From positions 30,628,501 through 30,692,500 of the forward strand of contig NC_070614.1 of the NCBI RefSeq assembly GCF_027172205.1: a stretch of 64,000 bases of DNA. The letters run 5' to 3'. The notes beneath the pieces were generated by a model that saw only the letters and a program-made list of their open reading frames with translations, did not search any database and had not been told where the DNA came from. Position 1 is the first letter of the stretch. The number at the start of each line of letters is the position of its first letter. Both the position numbers and the translations under genes were made by a program. This DNA is from Podarcis raffonei (lineage: Eukaryota > Chordata > Lepidosauria > Squamata > Lacertidae). Below are positions 32,635 to 45,400 of this stretch, in pieces.

Positions 32635-35600
32635 ATGGTTATTTTAGTAATCTTTCTGCTGGAACTATTTCCTTTCATGGTATGTCAGGCTCACATAGCA
32701 AAATGCAGGCTCCAAGGTCCTCATCGTCCACTTCACATCTATCATCAGCCAGGAGATTTCATCATCGGTGGCATTGTTTCCCATGGTGGCTTCTTATCCA
32801 CTTCAGCAACATTCATGGAGGAACCTCCACCAGTCCTGCCTGAAGAACTTGTGTAAGAACTCAGCCTCTCATGATCAATCCCAGACCAGCAGCTTCAGAA
32901 CAATGGCTGATGCTGCAAATGTCAACTCAGTTATCTTTGATTTAAATATAACATACTGATCTGAAAACTCACATGAATCAACTGTGAATAAAGGGAGTAA
33001 CACAAACTCCAATTTATGGGATATATACTAAGAAATATTGAATACAGTGAAAATATGCTGATCCCACAATGGAAAGTAAGCTCCATTGTGCTCTTTTAGG
33101 TTTAGTTCTTGGTCGGAATGTCTAGTAACAGTCTAGTAACTTAGCAGTAAACCCAGCTGAACTCAATATGATTAACTTCTGAATAGATATTTAAATGTCC
33201 CAAGTGTTGAAGGTGCTTCTGAAGCAATCTGCAACTCTCATTCTAGGGTGGTGCCGAAGGCTTACCAGCACATCCTGGCATTGACATTTGCAGTCAAGGA
33301 GATCAATGGATGCTCCCACATTTTACCCAATATCACCTTGGGCTTCCATATCTATGACAGCTATATTAATGCAAGGAAGACGTATCTTGCCACACTGATA
33401 CTTTTATCCAAACTGGAGAAATGTGTCCCCAACTATGTATGTGATACTGAAAATAATCTAACAGGGGTTATTGGGGGACTCGACTCTGAAATCTCCTTTT
33501 ATGTGGCAACCATTTTGGATATCTATAAGATTCCACAGGTAAGACACTTATGGGCAATACCTCTATTAGATTGCAAAGAGGAAAAGAAGAGGCTAGGCCC
33601 CCAGCACCAATTCAGGGTGTAGGTCCCCCATTCCAGAAAGGACCCTTTTATCCCAAGCATTCCTTGTAGGAGAGGGAGCTTTCTAGTATCCACCCTTTCG
33701 TTTCTACTATGCACTTTAATGACAATATTGCTTTGCAGTAAATTTGCATGGGAGGGGAGAATAATTCGTTCTAAATTTCAACCCCTCCCTTTTCCAGGAG
33801 ACTGAGATCCCAAGGTCCACTGGTGGGATAATGGGCTTCTCCCTTACCACCTATGTTTGGGTATGCAGCATTTTCTACTTAGTGAAGAAGGCATGCGCAT
33901 TCAGTGTATGTGTGTGTGTGGGGGGGAGGTTTCAGGATTCAAATACACAGGTAACTGGCACTAAAATCCTTCTCCCTCCTCACCACACCATCCCCCAAAA
34001 GTAATGGGTTTGGGGAAGATTAAACACATAGTGAAGTTGTGTTAAGTAGCAGAAACAATCAAGCTTCGCTGGAAAGGAGTAATAGTAGTGAACAGCTGGT
34101 TCACAATTGAAATGCGGTTTCATAAAAGAAGTGTGAGGAATCATGTAAAAAGGAGGTGGAAATCTCAGTTTTGCTCTGTTCTGGGGTCTGTGCATGATGA
34201 GTAAGAAAGGAAAAGCTCTAGAAAAATAAATTCCCAACTTACAATTCTGACATATCTAAATAATATCTAATGCACGGGTAGCTAATCCTCTTATTGGGGC
34301 CTGATGTGCCCCTCCCATCAATTTTATTCAACCCACAAGACCTACCAAAGTCAGCAATGACACACACAAAATAATAAATAATATAAATAATAAATAATAG
34401 ACACAGTGCCTGCCCCCACTCATCAGATCAAATGTTTAACAGCAGGAATGGAAAATTATCCCAGTTTTCAGCTCATATTAATGAGTTTATTTTGTATAAA
34501 TGAAAGACAGCATGCAGCCAACAGAATTCATCATATAATGTACATAAATAGTTTGAAATAACTCTGGAAATTATATTTTGTCTCGTCCCTTCCTCCATTC
34601 CCTCTTTAGCTCATTTACGGCTCTGCTCCAGTGATGAATGATAAAACCCCAGGGCTTTCCTTCTACCAGTTGACAGCCCAGGAAGACCTTCAATATAAGG
34701 GAATTATCTCTTTGCTTCTGCATTTCAAGTGGACATGGATTGGGGTCACTGCAATGGACAATGGCAACGGGGAAAGATTTGTGCATACACTACTTCAATT
34801 GTTTTCTCAAAATGGCATCTGTTTTGCCTTCATAGAAAGAATTCCCAATTTTAGTTTCATCTCTGAAATTAACGACATGCTGCAACAGGGGGCAAAAATA
34901 CGTGATAAAATAATGAGCAGCAAGGCTAATGTAGTGGTGAATTATGGAGAATCTTACTCCATGGCATTTTTTAAATGGCTTCCATACCTATCAGAACACG
35001 ATATGACAAATAATGTAAAAAGTAAAGTTTGGATAACAACAGCTGAGATTGAATTGACTTCATTTGTCTATCAAAGAAACTGGGATTCGGGACTATTCAA
35101 TGGTGCTATAGCCTTTGAAATTCACTTCAGTGACTCACCAGGATTTCATCAATATGTTGAGCACAGAAACCCTTCCAACACAGATGGGGATGGTTTTATC
35201 AGGGACTTCTGGCAACAGGCTTTTGATTGTGTGTTCCCAGATACCACTGCAGACCAGGTGGAGGGGAACATTTGCACAGGAGAAGAGAAGCTAGAGAACC
35301 TTCCAGGATCATTTTTTGAAATGAGTATGACAGGGCACAGTTACAGTATCCACAGTGCTGTCTATGCCATTGCCCATGCGTTACATGCTATGTCCACATC
35401 CAGACCCAGACACATAGGAATGGCATATGGAGGGAGAGTGAAGAATCAAAATCAGAATCAACTGTTTTGGCAGGTAATGGGTTAAACTTCCTCAACTTGG
35501 AAGAGGACTGTTATTCCTTCACAATGTATGGGGTTCCAAAATACTGTCAACTTGCTCTTTTCTCTCAGGGTTCAGGCATATGGATTATGAGGAGGAACTG

Positions 35601-38600
35601 AATCTATAATTTTGTGGACAGATGATGGCTGTGTCTTTGTTTCTCTGAGGAAAGAGCAATGATGGCTGTCTTCATGTTTGAGCAGAAACCCCCCCTGTAC
35701 ATGATAAAGCATTTGCTTGGAGATGTTTTGTGGCCCATTGAGACACCATTTCACTAACAGTCAGGAAGCAGTGGTAACAGTCAACAGAGATGAGCAGCAT
35801 TCTTGCTATTCCAGTTGTTACAGCAAACCTGCAAATAGCTGTGTAGTGGCGGCAGCAGCAGGAGCCCCCATTAGCTAAAGTGGTGCTTCAGGTTAAGAAC
35901 GGACCTCCAGAATGAATTAAATACTTAACCCGAGGTACCACTGTATAGGCATCCAGAGGAGGAGAAGCAAATATGATATTCTTGACAATAATTATCTGTC
36001 ACGTGCATTCCTTTGGCTGTGAAACACCCTTGACAGCCTGCAAATTTTTCCTCAGAGCAGGGGGTCACACACCACTGTTCTGCCTGAGGGATGTAACAGG
36101 GAGAGAGAGGCCTGACAGAAAGAATGAGAGAAAAACATTTATGTGGGAGAAAATTGATTGGCTCTCTACATGTTTGTCCCTGACTCCACTCACTGTAGGT
36201 TCTGGCCACAGAAGAAAAAAGGATTGCTCAGCCCTGTATTAGACTGCAACCTTTTCTAAACACCTGTCTTTTCTGTTTTCAATTTAGCTCCACCACATTC
36301 TGAGAAGTATCTCATTTAATAACAGTGCAGGAGATGTGGTATCCTTCAACAAGAATGGGGAGGTAGCATCTAGCTTGGATATTATTAACTGGATTATATT
36401 CTCCAATCAATCGTTTCATAGAGTCAGAGTCGGAAGGATGGATCCTGGAGCGCCTTCAGATCAAGCATTCACCATTGATAAAGAAGTAATAACTTGGCAC
36501 AGCTGGTTTAACCAGGTAGAATCCAAGTCACAGGCATTTAGCAAAAGGTCTAATAATAAAGGAGCCCTGATGTTCTATCCTGAACTTTAAAACTGATTTC
36601 ATTTGACGATGAACAGTAGAGGAGTGTCCTGAACCACCCACATAACTGGAAGTACGTCACATTGGTGCAAACAGTCCCCAGAGCAATGCTAGATAGTCCA
36701 AAAGGTCCAATACTGGTCCCAGTCCAATACAACAAGCAAAGTCCACAGTCAAGCAGTAAGGCCAGGTTCCTGCCTCGGCAAGAGATCAAGGGTAGAAAAG
36801 CCTAGAGTCATCTGAGTGCCCACAAACTTCCTCCCAGAACTAACAAGCCTCATGGTGTCCACCTGGTCAATTAGTGAGCTGGACCATGCTTCCTTGCCTG
36901 CCTCAGTCTTCTAGAGTGTGTTTCCCACTGTTCCTGATGGCTCACAGCCCACTGTGTCCATAGAGATGGAGGCACCTCTGGTTCTAGTGATGTGTCCTTT
37001 TCCCCTGGCTCCCATGGACTTTCAGCTGCCCCTTGAACATCCCCTACTTCTGTCCTGTGAGTACCTCCTAAGTCCCCAACCTCTCCTGCCCATTCATCAA
37101 TTTGTACCAGTTGTGGCTAACACTCCTTGCCAGGATCCTCTTCCCCTTCTTGGGTGTCCTGATATATCATGTCAAGAAGGCAACAGTGGATGAAATGAGG
37201 CCAGAGGGAGAAACAGAGAGTTGACAGCAGGAAGTATAGAGGAGACACACTGGTATTTACTGCCATTCTCCTTATTTATTTACATAATACTTTTGTATAT
37301 CGTCTGTACAACTATCTTCCCACTGTTATTGATGCATATTTTTATGAATAGCTCAGTTCAGTTCCTTTTAAAAAACAAAACTGGTTCGATGAACATGTTT
37401 ACTTAATATGCATATTTCCCCTCAGAATACATATTTAATTACATATTTTGATCAAAGAAGCACATTATGTTGCATAATTAACTTCACATTCTGATGGTAT
37501 AGATCAGGATGTTTTGTATTAGAATATTCAGAGACTGAATTCATCAAATGTCCCCAAATGACTTCCTCTACCTCAGATAGTAGCTGTTGAGACTAGGGTT
37601 GGCAATTGCTTCTACAGTGTCCAGTGCCCTCAAGGGAGCCAATTCATACCCTGCTGAATTGGAGTGTCACTTTAGTAACACAAAGCTGGATCCAGCACCT
37701 GAGGGATTCCAAACACCTTTTCTGTTTATCATTCTGCTCTTTAATTTATGAATTAGGCCTCTCCTCTTTCGGCCTGCACTGAAAGTTGCCAACCAGGATC
37801 TAGCAAGAAAGTGAAAGAAGGGAAGCCATTTTGCTGTTATGATTGCATCCTATGTCCAGAGGGCAAGATTTCAAACCAGGAAGGTAAGAGACATAGACAA
37901 TTGCACAGTCAATTGAACTTAGTTTCCTCATACATGATGGGATCTAAATCTAGCTATGGCTAACAAGCTACTTTCAAAGGTGCTGTTATTGGTAAGAGTC
38001 TGATGCTGGGCTGACCAGAGCCAATAATCACACATGGGTGGGGGGTGGATATTGTATTCAGACTGCAGTATCATAGAATCATAGAGTTGGAATGGTCATA
38101 GAATCATAGAATCATATGGTACTGGGGAATGGATTCCAAAGCCTATATGTCTCATGGGTGCCCGGGAATGATTTTTATGCATGTTGCTTACATCAAGCCA
38201 TCAGGAAGGTATATCATGTTACATGCTGATTGGTTACAAAGCATTGATGTATACATTGTCGTTGAATCAAAGTATTTGCACACTATTCAGCTTTTTCTAC
38301 TTGTTCTTCAGTTCCATGGTAATACCATCTATCTTCTGCTGCTGCTTCCCTATTCTGAAATCTAAGGGCAGGTTTCCCGCTCCCTCTTTCTCACAAAACT
38401 GAAAATATGGTCAATTTTTATTTGTCACAGTAATGGGATACTTTTTGCATACCTCATCTGGCTTACCACATCCTTGCCATTGTAGCCCAATATCATACTA
38501 TAGCACCACATAGCTCCAAAGCAATTAAACAAGTCCTCACAACAATTCAAAGTATTTTCCAATTTGAATGGATCCATTTCTTTTTCTGAGTGTGAGGGAA

Positions 38601-39578
38601 AGGCAGGGGGTGTTTCTGGGACTGATAGTATATATATGAGCTAAGGTTCATACTTTTCTTTTCCCAGATATGAATGACTGTACTAAATGCTCAGATGAAA
38701 ACTATGCAAGCAAGGAACGAGATATATGCATTCCCAAAGGCATCAGCTTCTTGTCGTATGAAGAACCTTTAGGCATCAGTTTAGCTATAGTTGCTCTTTC
38801 TTTTGCTTTCATCACAACTCTGGTACTGGGAACATTTCTGAAGAACCATAAGACTCCCATTGTCAAAGCCAACAACCAGAATATCACCTATACTCTCCTT
38901 GTCACCCTCTTGCTATGCTTTCTTTGTGCTTTACTGTTCATTGGCCAACCGAAAAGGATGACATGTCTCCTGCAACAAGCTGCTTTTGGCATCATCTTTT
39001 CGGTGGCTGTTTCCTGTGTACTGGCAAAAACTGTCACTGTGATTCTGGCTTTCACGGCCACAAAACCAGGATCCAGGATGAGAATGTGGGTGGGGAGAAG
39101 GCTGGCCAGCTCCATTGTCATTTCCTGCTCCCTTATTCAAGCAGGCATCTGTACACTGTGGTTGGCAATCTCTCCCCCATTCCCAGATGTTGACAAGCAC
39201 TCAATGCCTGAGGAAATTATACTAGAATGTAATGTGGGGACTGTGATTATGTTTTACTGTGTCCTTAGTTACATGGGCCTTCTAGCAATAATTAGTTTCA
39301 CAGTGGCTTTCCTTGCTAGGAAATTGCCAGACATTTTCAATGAAGCAAAGTTTATCACTTTCAGCATGTTGGTATTTTGCAGTGTTTGGTTGTCCTTTGT
39401 TCCATCCTACCTGAGTGCCAAGGGGAAATATACAGTAGCTGTGGAGATCTTCTCTATCTTAGCCTCCAGTGCTGGTCTATTAGGTTGCATCTTTTCCCCC
39501 AAATGTTATATTATTTTGTTGAGGCCTGAGCTGAATAATAGGGAACAGATAATAAGCATTAACAAAATGAAGAAGTAA
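32635..39578 (+). CDS. Vomeronasal type-2 receptor 'B', six exons, 879 aa, intact
   Basis: Exons: 32635-32852, 33247-33538, 34610-35473, 36288-36515, 37757-37883 and 38668-39578; 2640 nt including the stop, phases 2-0-0-0-1, all GT/AG. Exon 1 gives a hydrophobic signal peptide (about residues 1-18). Exons 1-4 form the Venus-flytrap ligand-binding domain ([18 protein letters not shown]). Exon 5 is the cysteine-rich NCD3G linker ([17 protein letters not shown]). Exon 6 holds the 7TM core ([31 protein letters not shown]). Vomeronasal V2Rs detect peptide or protein cues and signal through Go and TRPC2. Length and exon plan fit the family. I count about 37 substitutions against gene D (about 96% identity); exon 3 has one extra Asn-Gln pair. 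Intron 3 carries a half MITE absent from gene D. An AATAAA lies at 39831. Confidence 0.93.
35845..35943 (-). mobile_element. Half copy of the Tc1/mariner-type MITE in V2R B intron 3
   Basis: Ends GAGGTACCACTG followed by TA, the terminal sequence of the family at 8370-8611. Only about 100 bases are present. The same position in gene D (about 56255-56290) lacks it. Confidence 0.8.
36612..37245 (-). mobile_element. LTR-type element in V2R B intron 4, shortened at both ends (fossil)
   Basis: Inverted counterpart of 54718-55584 in gene D. Both terminal portions seen there are missing here, so this arm keeps only the middle of the element. It was present before the inverted duplication. Confidence 0.6.
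38067..38118 (-). mobile_element. CR1 LINE 3'-end scraps in V2R B intron 5
   Basis: Repeated 'atcatagaatcatagagttggaa' text is the reverse complement of the classic CR1 3' terminus. The same intron in gene D does not show it. Confidence 0.6.
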
Positions 39579-39883
39579 ATATCTGTGTTTTGCTCTATGC
39601 TATGTAGGGAAAATACCTCACTTTATTACCAACTTTTATTTACACTGCTGATTCAACTTCTAACCACTACCACCATATATATGAGGGATGAAGGCCCTGC
39701 CCTTTGAATATGTTGATAGTTACACAGATGCATGTTTGAGAGAAAAATCACTGCTTTATTAGGGTTGCCATATTCCCAAAAGTGAAAATCCAGTCAAAGT
39801 TGTTGAGCCCTAGCTTTATTTCTCATTTTAAATAAATGAAGCGGTAGTTCTAGTGGAATAATCATGTGGGTTTGTTTGGTAAT

Positions 39884-40882
39884 TGTCAGGGGACTCCCAT
39901 CGGAACAGGGAAGGGAAGGAGAGGGGCAGTTGGGTTACAGGGAACCTCCCAAAATCTTGCGAAGCACTTCAAGTTTGTGATGGTCTGGGATTCCGTTTCG
40001 GATGCTGAACCTGAGGAATTCCAGCCTGCACAGGATTCCCCACTTCCAGAGCCATCTGAGCCGGGGCTGGGGCTTGAGCCTGAAGGGTCCTCACCTGTGC
40101 TGGATCCTCAGGTGCAGGCACCAGCTGAGTCTGCTCTGGCTCCTGAGGTGATGGAGGACCCATTGCCTGCAGGTGCTCCACTCTCAGCCCCGTCAGAGGA
40201 AGCTGAGGTGCCTCTGGGTCAGATAACCCTCCAGCCTCTCTGGGGTTGTAGAGGCTTAGGGCAGAGAGGCGGAGGGAACTAAGTTCCCACAGGAGGAGTG
40301 CTCACCTCCAGGCCAGTGGAGGTGAGTCACCTGAGGATCGGGGCCACCCTATGCCTCAGGGCAGATAAATGCCAGCCAGCCCCAGTCCCCTGTTGGTTCC
40401 GCATTGTTGGTTGCCAGTTCCTGCCTGAACCCTGCCCTGCTCCCGGCCTCAGCTTTTACGGACTGCCTCCATATTGCTCCTTCGACCTTGGACTGGACTT
40501 GGACCTCGCCTCTTGATCTACCCATGGGACCAGCACACTCTTCCTGTGGTGAGGAAAGCCACACCTCCAGTGGGGAAGAGACCAGAGGATGCTGCTGGGA
40601 GCCTTAGCACCACTTCTGGTCAAGCCAGCCAGGAGGGAAGCACGCCTCTTCCATCGTCCACCCTGCACAGAGGTGCAAAACGCACATAAGGAAGGAAAAG
40701 GTTGGGGGTGACTAAGCTATTATGTTGGGGGAGGACCCGGAAACGACCACTCCCGGATTCTGCTAGCGATTGAGGCAGACATGAACTTGTGGTTCTGCAC
40801 TGTAAATAGTCTTGCACCAAAATAAAACCTGTAAAAGAGTCCTGACTGGTTACTCACAAGCAACCACCATTGCCATCTGACA
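39884..40882 (+). mobile_element. Solo LTR (about 1 kb) just downstream of V2R B
   Basis: Begins TGTCAGGGGACTCCC and ends CCATCTGACA (inverted TGTCAG/CTGACA), with near-identical 5-base flanks GTAAT (39879-39883) and GTAAC (40883-40887). A polyadenylation signal (AATAAA at about 40821) is near the 3' end in plus orientation. GC-rich interior; no gag or pol. The mirror position in the other arm (about 52125) is an uninterrupted empty site, so insertion followed the inverted duplication. The 138-codon frame inside is a chance Pro/Glu-rich frame. Confidence 0.78.
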
Positions 40883-41035
40883 GTAACTGAAGCATTTTAA
40901 GCTTCCTTTTTCATCAACAAGGCTCCCAGAGTAGCTAGCAAAGATCAGCAGTAATAAAGACCTTGTCCTTAGGTTTACAGTATGTACATTATATTTTAAA
41001 AACACTCTCAAAGCTTCACTTGAACCTTGTGTATT

Positions 41036-41051
41036 CATATATATATATATA
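41036..41051. repeat. (AT)n microsatellite at SINE insertion site
   Basis: Short AT run continuing into AG repeats at the SINE tail. A similar ATCTAT run lies on the other side of the SINE. Confidence 0.8.
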
Positions 41052-41060
41052 GAGAGAGAG

Positions 41061-41412
41061 AAAGATAAAGGGACCCCTGACCATTAGGTCCAGTCGTGGC
41101 CAACTCTGGGGTTGCGGCATTCATCTTGCTTTATTGGCCAAGGGAGCCAGCGTACAGCTTCTGGGTCATATGGCCAGCATGACTAAGCCGCTTCTGACGA
41201 ACCTGAGCAGCACACAGAAACGCCGTTTGCCTTCCCGCTGGAGCGGTACCTATTTATCTGCTTGCACTTTGACGTTCTTTTGAACTGCTAGGTTGGCATG
41301 AGCAGGGACTGAGCAATGGGAGCTCACCCCGTCGTGGTGATTCGAACCGCCAACCTTCTGATTGGCAAGTCCTGGGCTCTGTGGTTTAACCCAGGGCGCC
41401 ACCCGCGTCCCA
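41061..41412 (-). mobile_element. tRNA-headed SINE (Sauria-type)
   Basis: On the minus strand it starts GGACGCGGGTGGCGCC and has an A box and a B box in the tRNA-like head (GGTTCGAATC-like text). It ends in a GGTCCCTTTATC-type tail. Absent from the mirror site near 51970 in the other arm. The family call is by recognition of the tRNA head and BovB-like tail. Confidence 0.8.
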
Positions 41413-41618
41413 TATCTATATATCTATATCTATATCTTCATGGTTATGTGTGCTCTTGATTTTATTGTCACACTTGTTATACTGTTTCAGAATTTAGCCC
41501 CTACAATATTTTGTTGCTGATCCATACTTGTCCTCTTATTATTTCTGGATTTCTTTTCTTGGTCTTGATCATCCTATCCCCAGATATCCTTTGCCATGGG
41601 AAATGGGTTCAGGAACCA

Positions 41619-41960
41619 ACAGAGTGTTGGGTGAGATACTCTCCACTGGGAGAGTGGTTTGTTAGCAGAGAATCACAATAAAGAAAGCTCTTTCCACAGC
41701 AGCTACCTGCCTTAAAAGACAGTGAGTGTATTTTGGCCAAAAGGCCTTGCACATAGCACATTGATGGGACAGTGTAGGGACAGGTTTACACTCAATATAC
41801 AGAGTAGGAAGGGCCCTTGGGGGTGGAATTAACTAGCCATAAACCAGTGGGCAGCCTGGTTGATTAGTAGATACATATCCTATGCCCAAACCTGCAAAAA
41901 ATCATCAATAAAGTTGTGGCCTTATTTGATACCAGCACAGTCCTCGGACGTATTTTATGT
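41619..41960 (+). mobile_element. Possible old LTR remnant in the spacer
   Basis: Starts near 'gttgggtgagatactctcca' (shared weakly with 14.2 kb) and carries AATAAA near 41910, followed by 'tgataccagcacagtcctcgg', a layout like an LTR 3' half. No confirmed ends or target duplication. Confidence 0.3.
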
Positions 41961-42238
41961 ATCCACTGTGTGTTCACCTAACCCCTCATGGCTTCATTGC
42001 ACCCGGGCTCACAATTGAAATACAGATTGATTTCCCTTCTTTAAATATATCAATCGGGAGGGATCTCCTCATAGCTAGTTTCTCATTCTCATTATTTGTT
42101 ATGGCAGGGGTATCTGAATGCCAACTGCTATTCAGGAAAGCAAGTTTGTAATATGATGCTATTATTTTATTCTCCAACTCTATCATTACTTTCCCCCTGT
42201 TACTAGCTTTTCATGTCTACATGTTCTTGTATAATAAT

Positions 42239-42287
<49 letters not shown>

Positions 42288-42429
42288 GATTAGTATTGTG
42301 AATCAGGTTAATATAACACTGATGAAGACAAGAGAAATTTTAAAAATCTGCTTGACACACAAATGCAGAACACACACACTTGCAAACCTCTTGATTAAAA
42401 AGTATAGCAAAGAACTTAAATTCAAGGCT
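41961..42429. other. 3' flank of V2R gene C with CAA microsatellite
   Basis: No gene. Holds the (CAA)n run at 42232-42288. Confidence 0.4.
42232..42288. repeat. (CAA)n microsatellite
   Basis: About 17-19 CAA/AAC units, uninterrupted, preceded by ATA triplets. Confidence 0.92.
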
Positions 42430-45400
42430 TTATTCTTTTCTTCTTGTTAGCATTTCCCTGTTGTTCAAGTCAGGTCTTAACACAACAATATAACAAATTG
42501 GGGAAAAAATGCAACCTAACAATCCAGCACTAGAGGCTAAAATACAAAAGATCTCCACTGCTACCATAGATTTGCCTTTAGTGCTCAGGTAACTTGGAAC
42601 AAAAGATAACCAAACACTACAAAAGACCAACATGCTGAAAGTTATAAACTTGGCTTCATTGAAACTGTCAGGTAACTTCCTGGCAAGAAAAGCCACTGTG
42701 AAACTGACAGCTGCCAGGAAGCCCATGTAGCCAACAGCAGAGTAAAACATAGTCACAGAGCCCTCGTTACACTCTAATATAATTTCTTCAGTCAGGGAAT
42801 GCATGTCAACATCTGGGAATGGGGGAGATGTTGCCAGCCACACAACACATATGCCTGCTTGAATAAGGGGGCAGGAAAGAATAATTGAGTTGGTCAGTCT
42901 TTTCCCCACATACTTCCTCATCCTGGAACCTGGTTTGGTGGCCATGAAAGCCAGAACCACAGTAATGGTCTTTGCCAGCACACAAGAAACAGCCACTGAA
43001 AAGATGATGCCAAAAGCAGTTTGTCGGAGGAGACATGTCACCACCTTAGGCCGGCCAATGAACAATAAAGCACAAAGGAAACAGAGCAGGAGGGAGATGA
43101 GGAGAGTATAGGTGAGGTTTCGGTTGTTGGCTTTGATGATGGGAGTGTTCCGGTTCTTCAGAATTATTCCCAGCACCAGTGCTGTGATCAAACCAAAGGA
43201 AAGAGCAAGGAAGGCTAAACTAATGCCCAAAGGCTCTCCAAAAGACAAGTAGCTTATATCCTTGGGAATGCATGTATCTTGCCTCTTGCTCGGATAGTTT
43301 TCATCTAAGCATTTATTACAGTCACTCATATCTGGAAAAAGAAAGATGTATTCTGAGTTCACATAGTTGCCATCTATATCAACAGCACAATGTAGCTGCT
43401 ACCCTTATAGTTCAAATAAGATGATAAAGGAAGCGTTGATATGATAAAAAGTGTTCAGGGTGATTATCACTGTTTAAAGTCTACATGGATCTAAAGAAGC
43501 ATCATAGTGTGGGACGATGCAGGGATAAAAACGATATGGTAAACTATTTGGGATCATGTGTGCTAAATGTGGGAGTGATATCATAACTCAGTAGCATTTA
43601 CGTCCTATGCAGACTGACTTAAATACACACAGGCCATAATATCAACCTGCTTGTTACCTTCCGAATCACTTATGCAAATATAAAGAGTAATTCCCAAAGC
43701 TTGCAATATACTCCTCAGATTCAGATATCTGAATAGCCAGAGCTTTCCCCCTTCTTCCTTATTGTGCTTTGCTAGTCAGTGGCCACCATTTTGGGGCATG
43801 AACCATGCAGAGAGGAAAGAGGAGCTAGACTGAACAAATCAGAGAGCAGGAGAGATCAGACAAAATCAGTTTTTCCTTTGTCTCTCTTTCACTGGTTGGC
43901 TGCAGCCATCATAACAACAAACCATTGTGGAAGGCAGAAAGAGATCACTGATTCCCATAAGTATCAATGGAAATCATGGACTCATTGGTCAAATGCTTGC
44001 CTAATGTATGATTTCCAGGGAACGCTTGTGGGTGGTAAGTAGGACCGGCATTTATGCTAAAATTTCTTACATTTACTTTATTTCAATTGAAACTAAGTGC
44101 AAATAACTGAGTGGATCCAGTGTTCTATGTTTATCTCTTACCGTCCTCGTTTGTCATTTTCCCCTCTGGACATGGGATGCAATCATAGCAGCAAAATGGC
44201 TCCCCTTCCTTCACTTTCTTGTAAGAACCAGGTTTGCAACTCTCAGTACATACAGAAAGAGGCTGAGCCTAATCCATAAATGAAAGAGCAGAATGAAAAT
44301 GAAGAGAAGAGTGACTGGTGAATCCTTCTGGTCTGGGTCCACTTGTTTGGGGAGAGGGCGAAAATACCTAGTATGATATACTATATGTAGATAAAGCAGT
44401 TTTAGGGCTACACCCATTCCCAGTTCCAACAGCCACTACCATAGGAGGATGGTCACATTTAGGAATGTTTGATAAATTCAGTCTTTGTGAATCCCAGTAC
44501 AATATGTCATGATCAGCGTCTAGGGCAGGTATAGGCAAACTCGGCCCTCCAGATGTTTTGGGACTACAGCTCCCATCATCCCTAGCTAACAGGACCAGTG
44601 GTCAGGGATGATGGGAGTTGTAGTCCCAAAACACCTGGAGGGCCAAGTTTGCCTATGCCTGCTCTACTGGACTAATGCATATATTTTGAGCTTCCTCAAA
44701 CATTAGGTAAAGGTACCCCTGCCTGTACGGGCCAGTCGTGTCCGACTCTAGGGTTGTGCACTCATCTCACTTAAGAGGCCGGGAGCCAGCGCTGTCCGAA
44801 GACACACATGGCCAGTGTGACGAAGCTGCTCTGGCGAACCAGCACCAGCGCAGCACACGGAAACGCCATTTACCTTCCCGCTATAAAGTAGTACCTATAT
44901 ATCTACTTGCTCTTAGGGGTGCTTTCGAACTGCTAGGTGGGCAGGAGCTGGGACCGAAAGACGGGAGCTCACCCCGCCACGGGGATTCGAACCGCCGACC
45001 ATACGATCGGCAAGTCCTAGGCACTGAGGTTTTACCCACAGCGCCACCCGCGTCCCTTCCTCAAACATTACAGCACAGTTTAAACAGTTTAAAACAGGGT
45101 TTTAAATATGCATTCTTAATATTTATCTTAATTCATCTTAAATTTTTTTTTATTTTAAAAATCAGATTTATGAGGAAATGGACCTATGGCTTAAAATATG
45201 CATATGTGACAAAAACTGGCAAGAGAAATTAGTTCCATGGGTAGTATGCAAATATAGCTAGTGACTGAAAAATAAAAACCAGTACAATTAAAACCAGAAA
45301 GAGTGGCTGGTGGGGAGGGCTGTCAAATATCAGTCATTCTGGCAATGCTTTCACTGTTGCTTATTGGAAGGGAAAGTGGGATATGGTGGAAAAGTTGCCC

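Larger units (their letters stand above)
31555..41622 (+). repeat. Inverted duplication, left arm (carries V2R gene B)
   Basis: About 10 kb pairs in inverted orientation with about 51780-61145. Homology runs through the whole six-exon V2R, its introns and both flanks. Outer limits are near 31555 and 61145, inner limits near 41622 and 51780, all estimated by eye. Gaps in the match are explained by later insertions: a solo LTR, a SINE and a half MITE in this arm; a SINE, a LINE end and LTR-end sequence in the other. Confidence 0.92.

Noticed and set aside
39866-40282. 138-codon Pro/Glu-rich frame near 40 kb
   Set aside because: Lies in the GC-rich interior of a solo LTR, has no domain, and its start precedes the element border; a chance frame.
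41061-41412. Possible tRNA gene on the minus strand
   Set aside because: The A and B boxes belong to a SINE head; no proper cloverleaf was worked out and the rest is SINE body and tail.
44738-45232. 164-codon frame near 45 kb
   Set aside because: It is the antisense of a tRNA-headed SINE plus intron sequence, not a gene.
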